DNA from: a virus
Strand: one strand, 5' to 3'
DNA: 26,376 nt
Virus record (IMG/VR): IMGVR_UViG_3300030118_000822
Span: 1-26,376 of that record
Shown here one piece after another: positions 23,399-26,376 of the stretch. The position numbers and the translations under genes are program-made. How positions within the stretch are numbered: position 1 is the first letter of the stretch; each line of letters begins with the position of its first letter. The notes beneath the pieces are model-generated. The model was not told where the DNA came from and made no database searches. It saw nothing but the letters and a program-made list of their open reading frames with translations.

Positions 23399-23650
23399 AT
23401 GGCTTGGGAAAATATTAAATTAAAGATCCAAGGAAAAGAGCTCTTAGCTCAGTATGAAACTGATGAGGGCAAAATACTTATGCCTTATGTTAAAGGACTA
23501 GGCGATAGTCTTTCCATAAATGGTAAAGAACATAAGATATTGGAATCAGTCCATGTTGAAATGGATAATGTTTTAAGATTAAAACTTGCAATGGCAAGTA
23601 AAGAAAAAGGAGAAAAGTCAGATGGCAAATCCGTTAAAAGGTCAGATTGA
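23399..23650 (+). CDS. Small hypothetical protein between tube and chaperone genes
   Basis: 83 residues, preceded by AAGGACT. It is beta-rich at first (MAWENIKLKIQGKELLAQYE, MPYVKGLGDSLSINGKEHKI), then a helix (MDNVLRLKLAMASKEKGEKS). It overlaps the tail chaperone gene by 29 bases, and its own last codons contain that gene's ribosome site. I do not recognise it. It may be a tube- or chaperone-associated accessory protein. Confidence 0.6.
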   Translation: MAWENIKLKIQGKELLAQYETDEGKILMPYVKGLGDSLSINGKEHKILESVHVEMDNVLRLKLAMASKEKGEKSDGKSVKRSD

Positions 23651-23966
23651 AGTAGAACTTGCTGGTCAAACCTATAAGGCGAGACTAACAATGGAATCAA
23701 TCATGGGAATAGAAACTACCCTTGGAACATCTTTGCTGAAAACAGCAACTCAGATGGCTGAGGGAGATGTTGGTGTTACTCAAATCATCAACATATTACA
23801 TCCAGCTCTGAGGGGTGGAGGTAATGATTTATCCATAAAAGATGTTATGCAAATAGTAGAAAAAGCTGGAATAGTGAAATCTACTGTTGCTATATCTTCT
23901 ATTTTATCTAAAACCTTGAATGCTGATGCAGGAGAAGATAGCGAAAAAAAGCCGGAAGAAAACTAA
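23622..23966 (+). CDS. Tail assembly chaperone, G-like product (GTA gp11/TAC-type)
   Basis: 114 residues from the ATG at 23622, chosen because AAGGAG precedes it by nine bases; a longer open frame from 23586 lacks this. GQIEVELAGQTYKARLTMES, IMGIETTLGTSLLKTATQMA and IINILHPALRGGGNDLSIKD are characteristic of small tail chaperones of the gene-transfer-agent gp11 type. It binds the tape measure protein and guides tube assembly. Near its end lies a -1 frameshift signal that would extend a part of the products into the next open frame, as with lambda G and G-T. Confidence 0.85.
   Translation: MANPLKGQIEVELAGQTYKARLTMESIMGIETTLGTSLLKTATQMAEGDVGVTQIINILHPALRGGGNDLSIKDVMQIVEKAGIVKSTVAISSILSKTLNADAGEDSEKKPEEN
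23930..23951 (+). promoter_or_regulatory. Programmed -1 ribosomal frameshift site
   Basis: The heptamer A AAA AAG (23945-23951) is in the zero frame of the chaperone gene, split exactly as required. AGGAG (23930-23934) lies ten bases upstream. This is the same arrangement as in E. coli dnaX, where an internal Shine-Dalgarno sequence at this distance stimulates slippage on A AAA AAG. After the slip the ribosome enters the -1 frame and reads 72 further codons to 24167. A short CCGG/CCGG pairing is possible downstream, but no strong stem was seen. Confidence 0.82.
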
Positions 23967-24169
23967 CCGGAGAGGATTCGCTACCCATAGAGAGACTCTT
24001 TAGTATCTGTTGTGGGATGATTGGATGGCACCCAGAAAGTTTCTGGCAAAGTTCATGGATAGAAGTCCAGAATGCCATCAAAGGATTTTCTGAATTTAAT
24101 GGAGATGGGAAACCCCAACCTCTTTCAAGAGAAGAATTTGATGAATTAAGGGAGTTATATCCAGACTAA
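23951..24169 (+). CDS. Tail assembly chaperone, T-like frameshift extension
   Basis: This is the -1 frame following the slippery site. It has 72 codons, begins AGRKLTGEDSLPIERLF, continues GMIGWHPESFWQSSWIEV and QNAIKGFSEFNG, and ends ELREL(YPD). The GWHPESFW part followed by an Ala/Gly-rich helix matches the C-terminal half of tail chaperones (the lambda T-like or GTA gp10-like part). It has no ribosome site of its own and its first in-frame ATG (about 24017) would remove the start of the domain, so it is best read as the end of a fusion of about 182 residues (23622-23951 plus 23951-24169). The stop overlaps the tape measure ATG (TAATG). Confidence 0.8.
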   Translation, partial: AGRKLTGEDSLPIERLFSICCGMIGWHPESFWQSSWIEVQNAIKGFSEFNGDGKPQPLSREEFDELRELYPD

Positions 24170-26376
24170 TGCAAGGAACAGTAGTTGATAAATTAGTTCT
24201 TGAGTTGAGAGCAGAAACCTCTCAACTTAGGAAAGATCTTGATGGTGTAAAGAGACAACTCAAAGGAGCTGAGAGTTCTAGTAAAGGACTCAATATATCA
24301 TTAAGACAAGTTGCAACAGCTTTAGCGGCTGTTGGAGCTGCTCAAATAGTTGGATCTATAATCCAAACTACAAGAACATTTGAGGATCTTAGAGCTACTC
24401 TAAAAGCTCTTACTGGATCTGTTGAGGCGGCAGATCTTTCATTTAAAATTATTCAAGACTTTACAGCAACAACTACATTCCAACTTGCTGGAGTTACTCA
24501 AGGTTTTATCACTTTACTACAAGCTGGAATTACCCCAACAACAGATGCCTTAAAAGACTTTGGTAATCTTGCCGCAGCTTTTGACAAAGACATTTCTGTT
24601 CTAGCTCAAGCAGTATTTAGAGCAATGACCGGGGAAATGGAAATGCTCAAACAGTTCAATGTTGTTATGAAAGTTGAGGGCGATAAGTTCAAGGCAACAT
24701 TCAATGGAGTTACTCAAGAGGTTGATAGAAACGGAGAGGCCATTGCAGAATATATCAGAGGAATATCTAAGGCTAACTTCCCAACTGCTATTGAGGAAAG
24801 AGCAAACACTTTAACTGGTGCAATATCAAACTTACAAGATGCTCTGGATGTATTTAAGGCGGCAATAGGAGAAGAGATCAGACCAATACTCATAGATCTA
24901 GCTAGAGACATGACTGATTTCTTTAACAATGCAGGTGATGGAGCTGAGACTATTGGAACAATTCTGGCTGGTGCTTTTCAGTTCTTAGCAGATACTACCC
25001 GGCTTTTGATTAATAATATGGATGTTCTTAAGGGCATTCTTATAGGTATGACAAGTGCAATGATACTCAACGGATTTATTGCCTTAACTGATCTATTTGT
25101 AAAACTCTTAAACATAGCTAGAAATCAAGCAAAAGCAGAAGCCTTGATCTTAGTCCTAAGAACAAGAGGATTAGCTCTGGTGGGACTTGGTGCCCTCATG
25201 GGTGGAACTTTAGCATTAGTAAACAAAATGCTTAATGATTCTGATGATGAATCAATAAGTCTAAAGAAAGATAAAAATGCTCAGCTCCAAGAAGAGATAG
25301 CAAATAATGAAAGATTGCAACAGCTCTTAACAAAAACATTAAGTGCACAACAGTTGTTTACCAAATCCGAAATGGAAATGGTTACAACAATGCAACAGCT
25401 TACAAAGACATCAGAAAAACTTGAGACAAAACTCAACAGATTATTTGGATTTGACTTAACACAAAGAACCAAAAGGTTTAATGAAAGCATTGATGACATG
25501 AGAAAGGTTTTTGCAGATCAAAGGTTTATTGAAGAAATAAACAGAGCACCTGGTCAGAACCAAAGATTTATGGAGATAAATCCTTTTGATGTAGATCCTT
25601 TCTTCTTCTCTAATGCAACAAAAGATTTCAGTTTATCAATGGCTGATTCATTAAATCAAAGTTTTATAAATGATTTTAATGATGAGTTTAGCCCAGAACA
25701 TATTGCAGAGCTTTTAGGTTTTGGAGGTGGCAAAGCAAAAATTGTTCTCAAGATGGTTGAAGAAAATGGAAAACAAATTCCAAAAGTTATAGCTAGAGTT
25801 TTAAGAGAGGGAACTCTAAATGCAATAACTGGAGAAGATCTGTTTGCTCAGTATTTAGGTTTTGAAAATGCTTTAGATATGCAGAACTTTTCAGAGAATA
25901 TTTTACCTATTGGAAATGTCCAAACTGCAATATCACAATTTACCAAGGGAGTAGCTGGTGGAATTACTGGAGATGCATCTTTAGGTTTAGGAGCTGGAGA
26001 TCCATTTGCAGAACTTAAGTTTCTTATAGATCCTAAAAATCAAAGTAGCACCATAGCTTTTATGGACAAAATGATTCAGGGTGGATTTCTCCCGGCATCA
26101 ATGAAAGATGACATAAATCATTTGCAGAAATTTAGAAATCTTCTTGCAGAAATCATAGCTGATGGAGAGAGATCTGCTCATGTTCTTGGAGATATGGCTC
26201 AAGCTTTATTTGACATAGCAGATGAGGCCAAGAATCCAACTATCACATTTGAAGATTTTACAGATGAAGTCTTAAACAACAGAGAGCAGATGGCTGGATT
26301 TTTTGAGGATATAAAGAAAAAATATCCAGAAGCTTTTGCAGATCTTGATGAGTTTATACATTTTGCAAAAGAGGGT
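24169..26376 (+). CDS. Tape measure protein (partial, runs off the right edge)
   Basis: The frame opens at the ATG at 24169 and has no stop in 736 codons up to the window edge. The start VVDKLVLELRAETSQLRKDL, DGVKRQLKG is the usual helical beginning of tape measure proteins. It is followed by the conserved core: FEDLRATLKALTGSVEAADL, FTATTTFQLAGVTQGFITLL, ALKDFGNLAAAFDKDI and ALDVFKAAIGEEIRPILIDL. Two hydrophobic stretches (about residues 285-305 and 331-350) could insert in the host membrane. The C-terminal half seen here is helical and charged. It sets tail length and passes through the tube during DNA ejection. The end of the gene, and any lysozyme-like domain, is outside the window. Confidence 0.93.
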   Translation, partial: MQGTVVDKLVLELRAETSQLRKDLDGVKRQLKGAESSSKGLNISLRQVATALAAVGAAQIVGSIIQTTRTFEDLRATLKALTGSVEAADLSFKIIQDFTATTTFQLAGVTQGFITLLQAGITPTTDALKDFGNLAAAFDKDISVLAQAVFRAMTGEMEMLKQFNVVMKVEGDKFKATFNGVTQEVDRNGEAIAEYIRGISKANFPTAIEERANTLTGAISNLQDALDVFKAAIGEEIRPILIDLARDMTDFFNNAGDGAETIGTILAGAFQFLADTTRLLINNMDVLKGILIGMTSAMILNGFIALTDLFVKLLNIARNQAKAEALILVLRTRGLALVGLGALMGGTLALVNKMLNDSDDESISLKKDKNAQLQEEIANNERLQQLLTKTLSAQQLFTKSEMEMVTTMQQLTKTSEKLETKLNRLFGFDLTQRTKRFNESIDDMRKVFADQRFIEEINRAPGQNQRFMEINPFDVDPFFFSNATKDFSLSMADSLNQSFINDFNDEFSPEHIAELLGFGGGKAKIVLKMVEENGKQIPKVIARVLREGTLNAITGEDLFAQYLGFENALDMQNFSENILPIGNVQTAISQFTKGVAGGITGDASLGLGAGDPFAELKFLIDPKNQSSTIAFMDKMIQGGFLPASMKDDINHLQKFRNLLAEIIADGERSAHVLGDMAQALFDIADEAKNPTITFEDFTDEVLNNREQMAGFFEDIKKKYPEAFADLDEFIHFAKEG

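Overview
The window is a contiguous piece of a tailed, double-stranded DNA phage (or prophage) genome with siphovirus-like morphogenesis genes: HK97-type portal, protease and capsid, connector proteins, a TP901-1-like tail tube protein, a frameshifted tail assembly chaperone and a tape measure protein. The DNA is AT-rich. It uses AGA for arginine, strongly avoids CpG and is unusually dense in GATC. Clear Shine-Dalgarno sequences (AGGAG type) point to a host that uses them, but the host cannot be named from the sequence. The gene style (ADDPxTPDVNEAYV protein, fibre N-terminus, FkbM and 2-oxoglutarate oxygenase genes) resembles marine phages. There is no integrase, tRNA or host gene in the window.

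Layout. Bases 1-1269 run leftward and hold replication genes: the N-terminus of a T7 gp4-like primase/helicase, a winged-helix replication initiator-like protein and a small unknown. A divergent intergenic region (1270-1357) contains a sequence very close to a T7-type RNA polymerase promoter. From 1358 to the right edge everything runs rightward: small and large terminase, an oversized portal with a C-terminal extension, a Mu F/SPP1 gp7-like minor head protein and a TagD-like nucleotidyltransferase. A 514-bp non-coding gap (6504-7017) follows, with hairpins and 13 same-strand CAGGG motifs. Then come the prohead protease, major capsid protein, a decoration-like protein, a rho-independent terminator, a Lys-tailed small protein and a BppU-like small protein.

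The striking part is 10668-20665. It starts with an 1834-residue fibre holding 411 perfect Gly-X-Y triplets (three blocks), with about 50 KGQKG cassettes whose lysines always sit at the Y position, and ending in an S74 self-cleaving chaperone domain. After two unknown proteins come a stand-alone 2-oxoglutarate/Fe(II) oxygenase, an FkbM methyltransferase, and a 640-residue protein that I read as GT25 glycosyltransferase + PLOD-type glucosyltransferase + PLOD-type lysyl hydroxylase. Together these look like a self-contained phage system for making collagen and decorating it with glycosylated hydroxylysine: the substrate with X-Lys-Gly sites, the hydroxylase, and the two glycosyltransferases needed for Glc-Gal-Hyl. 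I consider this the main discovery of the window.

The remainder (20684-26376) is the neck and tail module: two small proteins (one with a single membrane segment), gp6-like connector, head closure protein, gp10-like and DUF3168-like tail completion proteins, tail tube protein, a tail assembly chaperone with a dnaX-like A AAA AAG -1 frameshift site, and a tape measure gene cut by the right edge. Thus the fibre/collagen-modification block lies between the capsid and the connector genes, which leaves open whether the collagen fibre is on the tail or on the head.
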